NCBI GenBank assembly: GCA_964512085.1
Contig: CAZEIU010000002.1
Location: forward strand, 1-64,000
From: JAUPVL01 sp964512085
GTDB taxonomy: Bacteria > Patescibacteriota > Saccharimonadia > CAILAD01 > BJGX01
DNA: 64,000 nucleotides
Reading direction: 5' to 3'
A model generated the notes under the pieces. That model saw only the letters and a program-made list of their open reading frames with translations, did not search any database and was not told the DNA's origin. A program made the position numbers and the translations under genes. This document shows, piece after piece, positions 33,455 through 41,001 of this stretch (within the stretch, counting starts at the first letter, position 1; the number at the start of each line of letters is the position of its first letter).

Positions 33455-34153
33455 CTAAATCCTAGCTTGGGCTTTGCGAGCGATTGCCATAATAGTCTCT
33501 ACGTCATCGGTGATGGTATATAGGCTAGTGTCCTCGGGGTCGATAGTTTGCATGTCTTCGGCCAGCATTTGCGAGCGGTGTAAGCCCATATCTATAGGCT
33601 CCCAAAACTTAGCACCAACGCATACAATCGGAACTTGGTGAATTTTTTGGTTTTGAACCAATGTTAATATTTCATAAAACTCGTCTAATGTACCAAAACC
33701 ACCCGGAAAAAATATATACATTCGGGCCGAAAAAGCCAGCGCGACCTTTCGAGTAAAAAAGTAATGAAAGGGTATAGAGGCGGTTTGGTATTTATTAGCA
33801 GCTTGCTCGTGTGGCAATTGGATATTTAGCCCTAGAGAGTGTCCACCGGCTTCTTGAGCGCCACGGTTGGCGGCTTCCATTATGCCCGGACCGCCACCGG
33901 TAAGGATTGTGTAGTTAAGCTCTTTTACTAATCTCGAGGCTAATTCGCGAGCTTTTATGTATAGGGGGTTTTCGGCTGTAAAACGAGACGATCCAAATAT
34001 AGTTATTTTTTTGGGGTAACGGGAGATTATGCTTAAGCCTTGAGTAATTTCTTCGTTGATAAGACAAATTTTTGACTCCGTAGAATCGGTATTATTGGGG
34101 TCGCAAGCATGCATTATTTCATCGAGAGTATGGGCTTTGGCGATATCCTTCAT
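33455..34153 (-). CDS. LOG family Rossmann-fold protein (TIGR00730-like)
   Basis: This 232-residue member of the LOG family has the nucleotide-binding LTGGGPGIMEAANRGA and the signature FFPGGFGTLDEFYEIL. LOG enzymes hydrolyse nucleotide 5'-monophosphates to free base and phosphoribose (cytokinin activation in plants, housekeeping nucleotidase in bacteria). The older name lysine decarboxylase is wrong. The ATG at 34153 starts a normal N-terminus (MKDIAKAHTLDEIM); an upstream alternative start would add a hydrophobic stretch and has no RBS support. Confidence 0.9.
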   Translation of the reverse strand: MKDIAKAHTLDEIMHACDPNNTDSTESKICLINEEITQGLSIISRYPKKITIFGSSRFTAENPLYIKARELASRLVKELNYTILTGGGPGIMEAANRGAQEAGGHSLGLNIQLPHEQAANKYQTASIPFHYFFTRKVALAFSARMYIFFPGGFGTLDEFYEILTLVQNQKIHQVPIVCVGAKFWEPIDMGLHRSQMLAEDMQTIDPEDTSLYTITDDVETIMAIARKAQARI

Positions 34154-34194
34154 ATTTATAATTGTAATGCTTAATATTATGGTTGCCAAGTGAA

Positions 34195-34223
34195 TTGACA
34201 AATATAGGATATTCTGATAACAT
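34195..34223 (+). promoter_or_regulatory. Promoter of the DGQHR gene
   Basis: TTGACA (34195-34200), 17 bp, TAACAT (34218-34223). A leader of about 110 nt follows, long for this genome; no known RNA element was recognised in it. Confidence 0.7.
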
Positions 34224-34340
34224 TCCTAAGACGCCACGACAGGTGTGGGCTGGTAAAGCACGTTCACTCAGCTGCTTGTAAAACCATCCATGCGCACTTT
34301 GTCTTGGTAGGTAGTACCCTACAGTTCGATGGAGGATCGA

Positions 34341-35375
34341 ATGGGTAAGGAAGAAGTTCAGAGGTTCAAGTTCAATCTGCTTACTCAACGTTCTATTCCG
34401 GTCTATTCTTTTGTAATGAGCGCTAATGATTTGATTAATCTTGCCCGTGTTGATAGGTTTGGCGAGTCCTCGGACGGCGTAAACCGTAAGCTCAATGAAA
34501 AGCACGCTCTCGATATTGCTCAGGCGATGATTGACGGCGAAGCCGCCATGATGCTTGATGCTATCTGTGGCGACTTGCAGGGTAATTGGGAAATCTCTAA
34601 CGGATTCTTGGTGCCTAGTGAAGATGCATTTTTGTCTATCGACGATGGCCAGCACCGTTGGTATGCAGTGACGGAGCTTCTTGTGCCCGAAGAGCGGGAA
34701 CGCTGGAGCTTTAACGTTGTTGCAACCATGGGTCTTGATCTGGTTACTCGACTGAGGATCTTTCGACAGCAGAAGATGCGCAAGCCAATCGATTCTCGAC
34801 TGGATCTTGCTCAGCGTCATGTACTCGATGAGTGGCGTAGTGAGGCCGAGAGAGAAGCCTACAATCTTATTCTGGTACTTAACTCTGAGACTGGATCGCC
34901 TCTCAAGGGCATGATCGTACTCGAGGAGACTGTTAAGCGCCCCTACGAACATCAGCATCGTGTGGCAGGTATTAACGCCAATGGTTTGTGGCAGAGTATG
35001 AAGTCGGTTATGGGTAAAAACTCACCGCTTTTCTCTCTTTCGATTGAGAAGCGCGTAGAGGTTATTCGTAACATGATTTTGTTGGCTTCGGAAACCTGGC
35101 CTACAGCGTGGGGATCTGATGAGCACATTCTATCTACTGCACGCGGCATTAACGCCGTGCTGATGCTGATGGTTTCTAGCCCAGAGTTCCGTGGCGTAAT
35201 TGGTGATGATTTCAGGGTTGAATCCCTGCGTAGAGCTTTTCAGATGGCCAAGCGCTTTAGCTGGAAAGCTTCTGCTCATAAAAACGCCAGCGTGCGTGAA
35301 ATTACCGACGGTCTAAATCAGGCCATTAAGTCTGGTCGTGCCCGCCAGGGTACTGCCGATACGATTTTAGCCTAG
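34341..35375 (+). CDS. DGQHR-domain protein (DndB-like fold)
   Basis: This 344-residue soluble protein has the signature SIDDGQHRWYAV (DGQHR at 102-106). It has the upstream layout of this family (LNEKHALDIAQAMIDG, an early parB-like strand-helix region) and the later FRQQKMRKPIDSRL. DGQHR proteins include DndB, the regulator of phosphorothioate DNA modification, and stand-alone members in mobile islands. No dnd or dpt genes are near, so function is open. The ATG at 34341 sits 4 nt after GGAGGA; an earlier in-frame ATG (34329) overlaps the RBS. GC is clearly higher than neighbours (32 of 60 bases at 34681-34740). It has its own promoter and terminator. Confidence 0.83.
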   Translation: MGKEEVQRFKFNLLTQRSIPVYSFVMSANDLINLARVDRFGESSDGVNRKLNEKHALDIAQAMIDGEAAMMLDAICGDLQGNWEISNGFLVPSEDAFLSIDDGQHRWYAVTELLVPEERERWSFNVVATMGLDLVTRLRIFRQQKMRKPIDSRLDLAQRHVLDEWRSEAEREAYNLILVLNSETGSPLKGMIVLEETVKRPYEHQHRVAGINANGLWQSMKSVMGKNSPLFSLSIEKRVEVIRNMILLASETWPTAWGSDEHILSTARGINAVLMLMVSSPEFRGVIGDDFRVESLRRAFQMAKRFSWKASAHKNASVREITDGLNQAIKSGRARQGTADTILA

Positions 35376-35388
35376 TAGTTACATTACC

Positions 35389-35415
35389 AAGCTCTCCCTT
35401 TTGGAGGGCTTTTTA
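35389..35415 (+). terminator. Terminator of the DGQHR gene
   Basis: AGCTCTCC/GGAGGGCT stem with a short loop, then TTTTTA. Confidence 0.7.
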
Positions 35416-35432
35416 CTTATAAGTTAATTTAT

Positions 35433-35461
35433 TTGACCATTAAGCTAATAATTGTTAGAAT
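35433..35461 (+). promoter_or_regulatory. Promoter of the 35504 gene
   Basis: TTGACC (35433-35438), 17 bp, TAGAAT (35456-35461). Confidence 0.7.
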
Positions 35462-35503
35462 ACCTGTCGGGTTGTACCTTGAACCTCGATTGGAGGACGG
35501 AAC

Positions 35504-36841
35504 TTGCGAGAAACTGCCGGAAAGGCTTTTGCTCGTAAATATTTCTTTGAGTGCTATTTACCGGGCGTGATGTCGCCTCACACCTTAAGGAACAGTAATT
35601 TTCTTTTGCTTCTAGGAGAAGACTTTAGAGAATTACCGCATCTCAAGGCGCTTGATATTGAGCCTTATAGAGTATTTTCGGTAGAAAGAGATCTCGATGT
35701 TTTTCAAAGACAAAAAGCCATAAACCAAAAAGACGATCTTGGTTTTGCTCTTTATTATGGTGAATTGGCTGATTACATCAGAAGTTATATGTTCACCAAT
35801 CATCAAATTTCGGTTCTCAATCTAGATATCTGTGGGTCTTTTATGAACGGAATTGATCCTGTTATGGGTAAGCTTTTGCACTTTGCTAGACGAAATTCTA
35901 GCACTGTAATGGCGACCTACTCTAGTGCGGGCCGAGACAAGCCAATGCTAGAAGAAGGGGTGAAGGCGTTAATTCTACTTATGTGGTTAGCACCTAGCGC
36001 TGTAGAGCGGCTTGTTCAAACAATGTACGATTCTTACGCTGTCGAAAATTTTGCTGGGCAAAAGAGTGCTACCGAAGATCTTTGTAAAAATATGGTGCTA
36101 CGTCACATGTACTGGCTCAATTCTTACCTTCACCACGTTCTAATAGGTAGTTACGAATTGGGCTATATAACAGAAGACGAAATACAGGCTGCTTTTAATG
36201 AGCACAGGCAACTATGGTTAGATTTTGTGGAGTATCAAGGCGAAGAACCAATCACTTTTGGCGATATCATTGAATTTACGGATAGCTACAAAAGACCACA
36301 ATTTCAAGATGTAAATGTCGATATGAGCTTTGGTGACGTACAGCTAATGTCGTATTCTGCAAACCAAAGCTTTTTTCAAAACTGTTATTTTGTTACTTTT
36401 GAATGTAGCGGAGATTTGATTCCATTGCAGACTTGGTTGGTAGAAACAGCACTGTTAATGCGCCGTAATGAAGTTTTGGTGGTAGATGCAATGGGTAACT
36501 ACTGCCTTAACCCTATAGCGGTTGAGTCGTTATATAAGGTTGTGCTATGGAAAAACAAATTTGGTAAACCTAGCATGGTACTGCCGACAATTCCACCCAA
36601 TGCAAAAACATCTACTGATCTAGTTAAAATTAAGCCCGTTAATTCTGAAAGAAAAAGCAGGCCAAATGATCGTACAGCAGTAGATAATATTAGCGAAAAG
36701 CAAGCCAGAACAATTAGGGCAATGGCACGCAAAGGTTTAAATTCTAATCAAATTTGTGCCAAAATGGGCTTAAGAGAGGAGCTACTCCCAAACATCCGTG
36801 CCTATATGGCTGCCGTAACAAAGGCCTCTAGTAAACACTGA
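35504..36841 (+). CDS. Orphan 445-aa protein, possible Rossmann-like domain plus C-terminal HTH
   Basis: I do not recognise this protein. The N-terminal half has an alternating pattern that could be a Rossmann or methyltransferase-like fold: NFLLLLGEDFRELPHLKALD, then YRVFSVERDLDVFQRQ (acid at a strand end), YYGELADYI and SVLNLDICGSFMNGIDPV. No NPPY or DPPY catalytic box follows, so enzyme activity is doubtful. The middle is helical (LRHMYWLNSYLHHVLIG). The last 50 residues look like an HTH (SEKQARTIRAMARKGLNSNQ). The start is a TTG 7 nt after GGAGG. It lies right after the DGQHR gene but has a separate promoter. GC is low (19 of 60 at 35701-35760), unlike that neighbour. Confidence 0.72.
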   Translation: MRETAGKAFARKYFFECYLPGVMSPHTLRNSNFLLLLGEDFRELPHLKALDIEPYRVFSVERDLDVFQRQKAINQKDDLGFALYYGELADYIRSYMFTNHQISVLNLDICGSFMNGIDPVMGKLLHFARRNSSTVMATYSSAGRDKPMLEEGVKALILLMWLAPSAVERLVQTMYDSYAVENFAGQKSATEDLCKNMVLRHMYWLNSYLHHVLIGSYELGYITEDEIQAAFNEHRQLWLDFVEYQGEEPITFGDIIEFTDSYKRPQFQDVNVDMSFGDVQLMSYSANQSFFQNCYFVTFECSGDLIPLQTWLVETALLMRRNEVLVVDAMGNYCLNPIAVESLYKVVLWKNKFGKPSMVLPTIPPNAKTSTDLVKIKPVNSERKSRPNDRTAVDNISEKQARTIRAMARKGLNSNQICAKMGLREELLPNIRAYMAAVTKASSKH

Positions 36842-36846
36842 TTTTA

Positions 36847-36872
36847 TCCCTCACCAAATGGTGGGGGTTTTT
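36847..36872 (+). terminator. Terminator of the 35504 gene
   Basis: TCCCTCACC/GGTGGGGG stem with an AAAT loop, then TTTTTA. Confidence 0.7.
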
Positions 36873-36919
36873 ACTTAGCAAACACTACATGTAGTGCCAA
36901 AAAACATCACAAAGCACTA

Positions 36920-36949
36920 TTTACAAATGAATTTGTAGGGGTGTATAAT
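36920..36949 (+). promoter_or_regulatory. Promoter of the small Cys peptide unit
   Basis: TTTACA (36920-36925), 18 bp, TATAAT (36944-36949), followed by CATAAGCACG, the motif shared with other promoters. Confidence 0.7.
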
Positions 36950-36967
36950 CATAAGCACGAACACAGT

Positions 36968-36993
36968 TTTGTAAGACCACATAGACTTACAAA
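36968..36993 (+). other. Leader hairpin of the small peptide unit
   Basis: TTTGTAAG (36968-36975) pairs perfectly with CTTACAAA (36986-36993) across a 10-nt loop, between promoter and RBS. Confidence 0.55.
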
Positions 36994-37030
36994 GGCAGTG
37001 AAAATAAAAATTAAAAGGAGGGTGTTAAAA

Positions 37031-37129
37031 GTGCCAGAACAAAATAAGATTAGTGACGAAGCTTGGGATAAACCAATGGTTTGCCCAATTGACCCCAAAG
37101 AATTGGCTGAGTGTGAGGCTTGCCAGTAA
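37031..37129 (+). CDS. 32-residue Cys-containing peptide
   Basis: This is a very short ORF starting at a GTG 8 nt after a perfect AGGAGG. It encodes a peptide with a Lys/Asp/Trp-containing head and the end VCPIDPKELAECEACQ, so three cysteines including a CEAC pair, perhaps a zinc or redox site. Longer in-frame starts upstream have no RBS and run through the leader hairpin. A promoter precedes and a strong terminator follows, giving a complete transcription unit of about 220 nt. It may be a real micro-protein or a leader peptide of a small RNA. Confidence 0.6.
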   Translation: MPEQNKISDEAWDKPMVCPIDPKELAECEACQ

Positions 37130-37154
37130 AACGCAAAACATTGTTTATAATATA

Positions 37155-37187
37155 AAACCCGCTTAAACAAAAAGGCGGGTTTTTTAA
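37155..37187 (+). terminator. Terminator of the small peptide unit
   Basis: AAACCCGC/GCGGGTTT stem followed by TTTTT. Confidence 0.85.
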
Positions 37188-37210
37188 TAGCCGATAATAT
37201 ATTAAATAAT

Positions 37211-37236
37211 AAAAAACCTCCACAAAAAGTGAAGGT
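37211..37236 (-). terminator. Terminator of the pyrF-pyrE operon
   Basis: On the minus strand ACCTTCAC/GTGGAGGT with a T5 loop, then TTTTTTA. Confidence 0.7.
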
Positions 37237-37246
37237 AAACATATAT

Positions 37247-37987
37247 TTAAAGCAATTCTACAAATCCACCAGAATAGTTTGGATTATCTAGTTGCCATGC
37301 TTGTCCCTTGCCCAGAGCAGCATCTACGACCATTGGGACATTACTAGCACACAACGGGCATTCGCTAGCCTCGTATTGAGTCATATTGATATCAACTACT
37401 GCTGTAAAAACAGGTACACCTAAGTCGGTTGCAGTAACGCCCCCGCGGCTAACAAAACTGGCTACAGCAATTACGTTACCACCAGCAGCTCTAACGCATT
37501 CGATGACTTCGCGAGTACTAGTGCCAGAGTTGAGAACATCTTCTACTACCAATACATCCATATCCTTACAAACTTCAGCAAAGCCAGTTCGCTCGAGTGC
37601 AAAGGTGCCACCTGCAAGCTTATCGGCAAAGACGTGTAATACTTGCGAGGGAGAGCTAAGACGAAATAGCGGATCAACCCTTTCAAGACTCATAATTGAC
37701 AATCGTTCATTGTATTGGCTGGCAACCATTAAGCCGAAGCTAATTGCGCCTACGGCAGGGTCGGCTACAACATTAGGAATAGGTAGACCAGCTTTTTCGC
37801 AAGCCGTAGTAATTTGATGCGCAATAGCAATAATCGCATTAGGTTGGTACAAGACAGGGTCGACATTAATATACGCCGAGCCATGTTTGCCCGACTTGTA
37901 AACAAAGTGCTGGCCATCAAACACCAAACAGCCAAATTCAGATAACATATCAATTACCTCTTGCGATAAGGGTGATGCGCTATTCAT
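37247..37987 (-). CDS. pyrE: Orotate phosphoribosyltransferase
   Basis: This 246-residue PRTase joins orotate to PRPP to give OMP. The PRPP-binding loop is VLVVEDVLNSGTSTREV, and the earlier FVYKSGKHGSAYINVDP is typical of OPRT. The C-terminal ECPLCASNVPMV adds a Cys pair not present in E. coli PyrE, perhaps a metal site. Its start overlaps the pyrF stop by 4 nt. It is the second gene of a pyrF-pyrE operon. Confidence 0.93.
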   Translation of the reverse strand: MNSASPLSQEVIDMLSEFGCLVFDGQHFVYKSGKHGSAYINVDPVLYQPNAIIAIAHQITTACEKAGLPIPNVVADPAVGAISFGLMVASQYNERLSIMSLERVDPLFRLSSPSQVLHVFADKLAGGTFALERTGFAEVCKDMDVLVVEDVLNSGTSTREVIECVRAAGGNVIAVASFVSRGGVTATDLGVPVFTAVVDINMTQYEASECPLCASNVPMVVDAALGKGQAWQLDNPNYSGGFVELL

Positions 37988-38850
37988 TGTTGACCTCTCT
38001 GGTTGCGAATGGTTTGAATGTCGGTACTTAGTTTGATAGTTTCTTCTCTAGCGCGCTCTGCAAAATCTTCGCCATTGCTAGCAAAGATAATTCCTCGACT
38101 AGAGTTGATTACAAAACCACCTTCATTGGTAGATGCATTAATAACTGAAGCTTCTAGCTCACCGCCCTGAGCACCAATACCAGGTATAAGCAATGGAACA
38201 GTTGGCGCGAACATTCTCACTCTCTCTATCTCTTGGGGAGTAGTAGCGCCTGTTACCAGCCCACAGTTAGTATTGGTATTCCAAAAAGTTTCTACTCTGT
38301 ATGCTACTTCAGTAAATACTCTGCTACTCAATGCATCGTCCATACCACTGAGTTCCAAGTCTTGAAACTCATCTGCGCCATCATTGCTAGTACGACAAAG
38401 CACAAAAATAAGTTTATCGGGGTAATCTAAGAATGGCTGGTTCGCGACCTGGCCCATATAGCTATGAATAGTTAGAGCATCGGCATCAATTTCGTCAAAA
38501 GCAAACTGGGCATAACCATCATTTGTATTACCGATATCACCAAACTTGGCATCAAGTATTACAACAACATCGGGGAACTTAGCATGTATATATGCAACAG
38601 TCTCTTTAAGTGCCTCAAGACCATCAGAAGCATATAAGTAGAATGCAAAATTTGGCTTAAAGGCAGCCACAAAAGGTCCGGTTGCATCAACAATCTGCCT
38701 ATTAAATTTAACTTGTTCGTCTGCACCAACATCCCAAGGATGTTCGTTGGCAATATGATTAGGTAGTTTTGCAAGCGCACTATCTAAACCGACACAAACA
38801 AATTTACCTTCGGCCCATTTGGCCCTAAGCATTTCTATTGCTGTTGGCAT
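37984..38850 (-). CDS. pyrF: Orotidine 5'-phosphate decarboxylase (group 2)
   Basis: This 288-residue OMP decarboxylase is of the longer group 2 type (mycobacterial style), with FVCVGLDSALAKLP, AAFKPNFAFY, the catalytic ILDAKFGDIGNT (D100, K102, D105) and PLLIPGIGAQGGE. It makes UMP from OMP. Only the last two steps of pyrimidine synthesis are here, so orotate may be imported or made by genes elsewhere. It is first in the operon with pyrE. Confidence 0.95.
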   Translation of the reverse strand: MPTAIEMLRAKWAEGKFVCVGLDSALAKLPNHIANEHPWDVGADEQVKFNRQIVDATGPFVAAFKPNFAFYLYASDGLEALKETVAYIHAKFPDVVVILDAKFGDIGNTNDGYAQFAFDEIDADALTIHSYMGQVANQPFLDYPDKLIFVLCRTSNDGADEFQDLELSGMDDALSSRVFTEVAYRVETFWNTNTNCGLVTGATTPQEIERVRMFAPTVPLLIPGIGAQGGELEASVINASTNEGGFVINSSRGIIFASNGEDFAERAREETIKLSTDIQTIRNQRGQQ

Positions 38851-38940
38851 TAGTATAAGCCTTTCTGTAAGGTGCGGATATAACTACAGTATTATCAATG
38901 TAGACTGTAAAAAACACAAGCATAAATATTTTGTATACAA

Positions 38941-38966
38941 AAAGCCCCCGTTTATAGGGAGCTTTC
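38941..38966 (-). terminator. Terminator of the Rpf-like gene
   Basis: AAAGCTCCC/GGGGGCTTT stem on the minus strand with a 7-nt loop, then TTTTTG. Confidence 0.7.
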
Positions 38967-38998
38967 TGTTTTAGTAACTACATGCTAGCGACTTCGTC

Positions 38999-39700
38999 TT
39001 ATAACAAACCTAGTTTTCTAGCACAGGCAGGCCATGGAGACCAACCTCGTGCAGCTTGAGTGGCACGAGCCTTAGCGTCTTGCACCTCTGGAGGAGCAAG
39101 GTCGGGTCGGGCAAATCCACCATAGTTAGCCCAAGTACGAATATCGTACTGGTAGGCACCATAGTAACCGTTACCGGTGTTTTTGTTATAGTCACCACCA
39201 GCCTCACAGTATCTAAGCTGAGCAAAAGCATCGTCTCCACCAATAACCAATTTGGTTTTGGCAGGAGCAGTGCTAGTTTTTGCAACAGTTGTAGCTTTTT
39301 GAGCGGCAAGCTTAGCTTGTTCGGCTTCGGCAGCGGCTTTTTGGGCCTGAGCGGCTTTAAGGGGAGCAACATAGTCGCTCTCAAATGTACCCTTATTGGC
39401 TTTTAGCACCAAAGCGTCGCTAGAACCTGTATTTAATGTCAATGTATAGTTACTTGGTAGATCAGCTTGAACCTCGGCGGCTTTAGCTGACTCGGTGAAA
39501 GGTATTTCTACCGGAACAAACACCTGTTTTGCAACCATTGCTAGAGCAATGATTATTTCTGGAAGTAGGCGCATGATATTTCTAAATACGTCGTACTGGC
39601 TATTGCCAGCGGGGGCGTTAATTAGACGTGCGTCGTATCTCCTTTCGTTAATTACATTTTTATGTGCTTGTTCTATGAGTAAGATTTTTGACCAATTCAC
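38999..39700 (-). CDS. Resuscitation-promoting-factor-like transglycosylase
   Basis: This exported wall hydrolase has a C-terminal Rpf/SLT-like domain: AQLRYCEAGGDYNKNTGNG with a likely catalytic Glu, then YYGAYQYDIRTWANYGG and a terminal Cys (WPACARKLGLL) for a disulfide. An Ala/Lys-rich coiled-coil linker (about 120-155) separates it from one membrane segment (about 45-65). The start is uncertain. The GTG at 39700 lies only a few nt after the expected transcription start and has no RBS. The ATG at 39574 (MRLLPEII) would leave a structured leader of about 130 nt. Rpf enzymes remodel peptidoglycan at growth and reactivation. Confidence 0.85.
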   Translation of the reverse strand: MNWSKILLIEQAHKNVINERRYDARLINAPAGNSQYDVFRNIMRLLPEIIIALAMVAKQVFVPVEIPFTESAKAAEVQADLPSNYTLTLNTGSSDALVLKANKGTFESDYVAPLKAAQAQKAAAEAEQAKLAAQKATTVAKTSTAPAKTKLVIGGDDAFAQLRYCEAGGDYNKNTGNGYYGAYQYDIRTWANYGGFARPDLAPPEVQDAKARATQAARGWSPWPACARKLGLL

Positions 39701-39712
39701 AGAACGTCGGCT

Positions 39713-39741
39713 AGTATACCAAACATAAGCTCTTTTGTCAA
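39713..39741 (-). promoter_or_regulatory. Strong promoter of the Rpf-like gene
   Basis: On the minus strand: perfect TTGACA (39736-39741), 17 bp, TATACT (39713-39718). Confidence 0.8.
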
Positions 39742-39845
39742 GGGTATTTTACACACAAATAATAGTTTACACCTGTAAAATCGTTATTTACTTATGCTTG
39801 ACAGGTTAATCATGCCTAGCTTAAAGCGCTTATTTGATCAAAATG

Positions 39846-39851
39846 ATATAA
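39846..39851 (+). promoter_or_regulatory. Candidate -10 box of the 39878 gene
   Basis: TATAAT with a TTTGATCAAA palindrome just upstream (39833-39842). A TTGACA at 39798-39803 has only a poor -10 partner (TTAAAG). Confidence 0.4.
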
Positions 39852-39877
39852 TACAGTTAAGTAATAATGGAGGTGTT

Positions 39878-40248
39878 ATGGCTAAACAATCAAAAGCAAA
39901 GGCGCGCAAAAAAGCTCAAAATAAGGCCAAATTAGTTAATGAAGAGCAGAAGTTGTCAAATACTCAGGCAACTCATAAAAATAAGCCTAATATAGCNNNN
40001 NNNNNNTTATTGACGATCATCTCAAAGTAAAGCCCAACACAGATGCAAAAGTAACATTTACAGAAGAAAGTACTAAAAATAACGATACAGAGAAAATCTC
40101 GTTTTTTAGAAAGGTGAGTTTAATTTTGTTGGTTGTGGTTGCAGTATTACTACTTCTTCTTGGATATTTTTACAATAAAACCCACAAAGCCTCGTATAAG
40201 TCTGGTGGCAAAATAAGTATTCTTACAAATAGCCCGTCATATTATTAG
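39878..40248 (+). CDS. Basic single-helix membrane protein, interrupted by an assembly gap
   Basis: The start is ATG 39878 after GGAGGTG. The first part is very basic (MAKQSKAKARKKAQNKAK). After the N run the original frame stops at once, but another frame continues with HLKVKPNTDAKVTF, a membrane helix (SLILLVVVAVLLLLLGYF) and ends in ILTNSPSYY at 40248. The two pieces fit one protein with a basic cytoplasmic head and one C-terminal-half helix; the true gap length must be 2 modulo 3, not 10. Function unknown. Confidence 0.65.
39997..40006. other. Assembly gap (10 N)
   Basis: Ten N, probably a fixed-length placeholder; it shifts the frame of the 39878 gene. Confidence 0.98.
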
Positions 40249-40325
40249 CTAGTACCAATTTGACGAATTTTATGATAATATAGCCCCGATCAGTCTCGTG
40301 ACGTCAAAGAGAAAGGCGAGAATTG

Positions 40326-40628
40326 ATGGTAATTTTCAGATTGGTGCTGGTCTTAATATGCGCCGTGACATATTTTATGTTGTTTTTGGCTACTTGCGAG
40401 GTTCATTTACACTATGAAGCTTCAAAAGCTGATTATGATGATTTTGAGACCAATACACCATTATGGTTGATGTTGACCTATGTAGTAGCATTTGCTTTTT
40501 CAGCGTACAATATCTGGTTTACTATCGATTTTTGGAACGCCGTGAGTAGTTTTATGTTGATGGAGCTTATTGCTATTATGCTAACTCTACTGTTGCGATG
40601 GTACTTTAGTCCCAATAAGGGTCTATAA
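40326..40628 (+). CDS. Small membrane protein, 100 aa
   Basis: I do not recognise this protein. It has three hydrophobic helices (about 3-20, 42-60 and 70-90) and an acidic loop, YEASKADYDDFET. The ATG at 40326 follows AAAGGCGAG. The next gene begins 2 nt after its stop, so the two are co-translated and probably work together. Confidence 0.6.
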   Translation: MVIFRLVLVLICAVTYFMLFLATCEVHLHYEASKADYDDFETNTPLWLMLTYVVAFAFSAYNIWFTIDFWNAVSSFMLMELIAIMLTLLLRWYFSPNKGL

Positions 40629-40630
40629 AA

Positions 40631-40951
40631 ATGATCTTGGCCAAACTAGTCTCTATAGTTTTGCTATTTGTTGTATTGGCCGCTTCTGAAGCTATGGTAG
40701 CAACTAGATATACTAAGGAGGTTTGTAAGAGAGATGGTGTTTTCTCCGAGCAAGTTAAATGGCCTCTTTTGTTAAAGTATTGGTACGGATTAGTCGGTTT
40801 GTACTTTGTAATAGCTATGGTGGGTATATCTTCTAACTTAGGCCTCTTGAAATTTATAGCTTTGATTTTAGTTTTTTGCGTAATACAAACCTATGTCTGG
40901 TATCGTTTAATTAATTTTTGGGTATCGAGAGATAAACTCTTTCATAAATGA
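40631..40951 (+). CDS. Small membrane protein, 106 aa
   Basis: I do not recognise this protein. It has about three helices, a Cys in the loop RYTKEVCKRDGVF, and the aromatic end IQTYVWYRLINFWVSRD. The last codons lie inside the following terminator stem. It is the second gene of a two-gene membrane unit with 40326. Confidence 0.6.
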   Translation: MILAKLVSIVLLFVVLAASEAMVATRYTKEVCKRDGVFSEQVKWPLLLKYWYGLVGLYFVIAMVGISSNLGLLKFIALILVFCVIQTYVWYRLINFWVSRDKLFHK

Positions 40952-40962
40952 AAGAGTTTTTA
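40934..40962 (+). terminator. Terminator after the 40631 gene
   Basis: A perfect 12-bp stem AAACTCTTTCAT/ATGAAAGAGTTT with a 2-nt gap, then TTATTTT. Confidence 0.75.
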
Positions 40963-41001
40963 TTTTGGCTAAATCTGGGCTACAATAATAAGACAAAATT
41001 T

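Noticed and set aside
34119..34958. 279-codon minus-strand ORF across the LOG/DGQHR junction
   Set aside because: It overlaps two well-supported genes and the DGQHR promoter, and has no family motifs.
39575..39706. Known c-di-AMP (ydaO) riboswitch before the Rpf-like gene
   Set aside because: Conserved ydaO core sequences are not recognisable; only the position and a hairpin suggest a leader element.
39794..40030. ORF ending just after the N run
   Set aside because: It is created by the placeholder gap; the RBS-supported start is 39878 and the protein continues in another frame to 40248.
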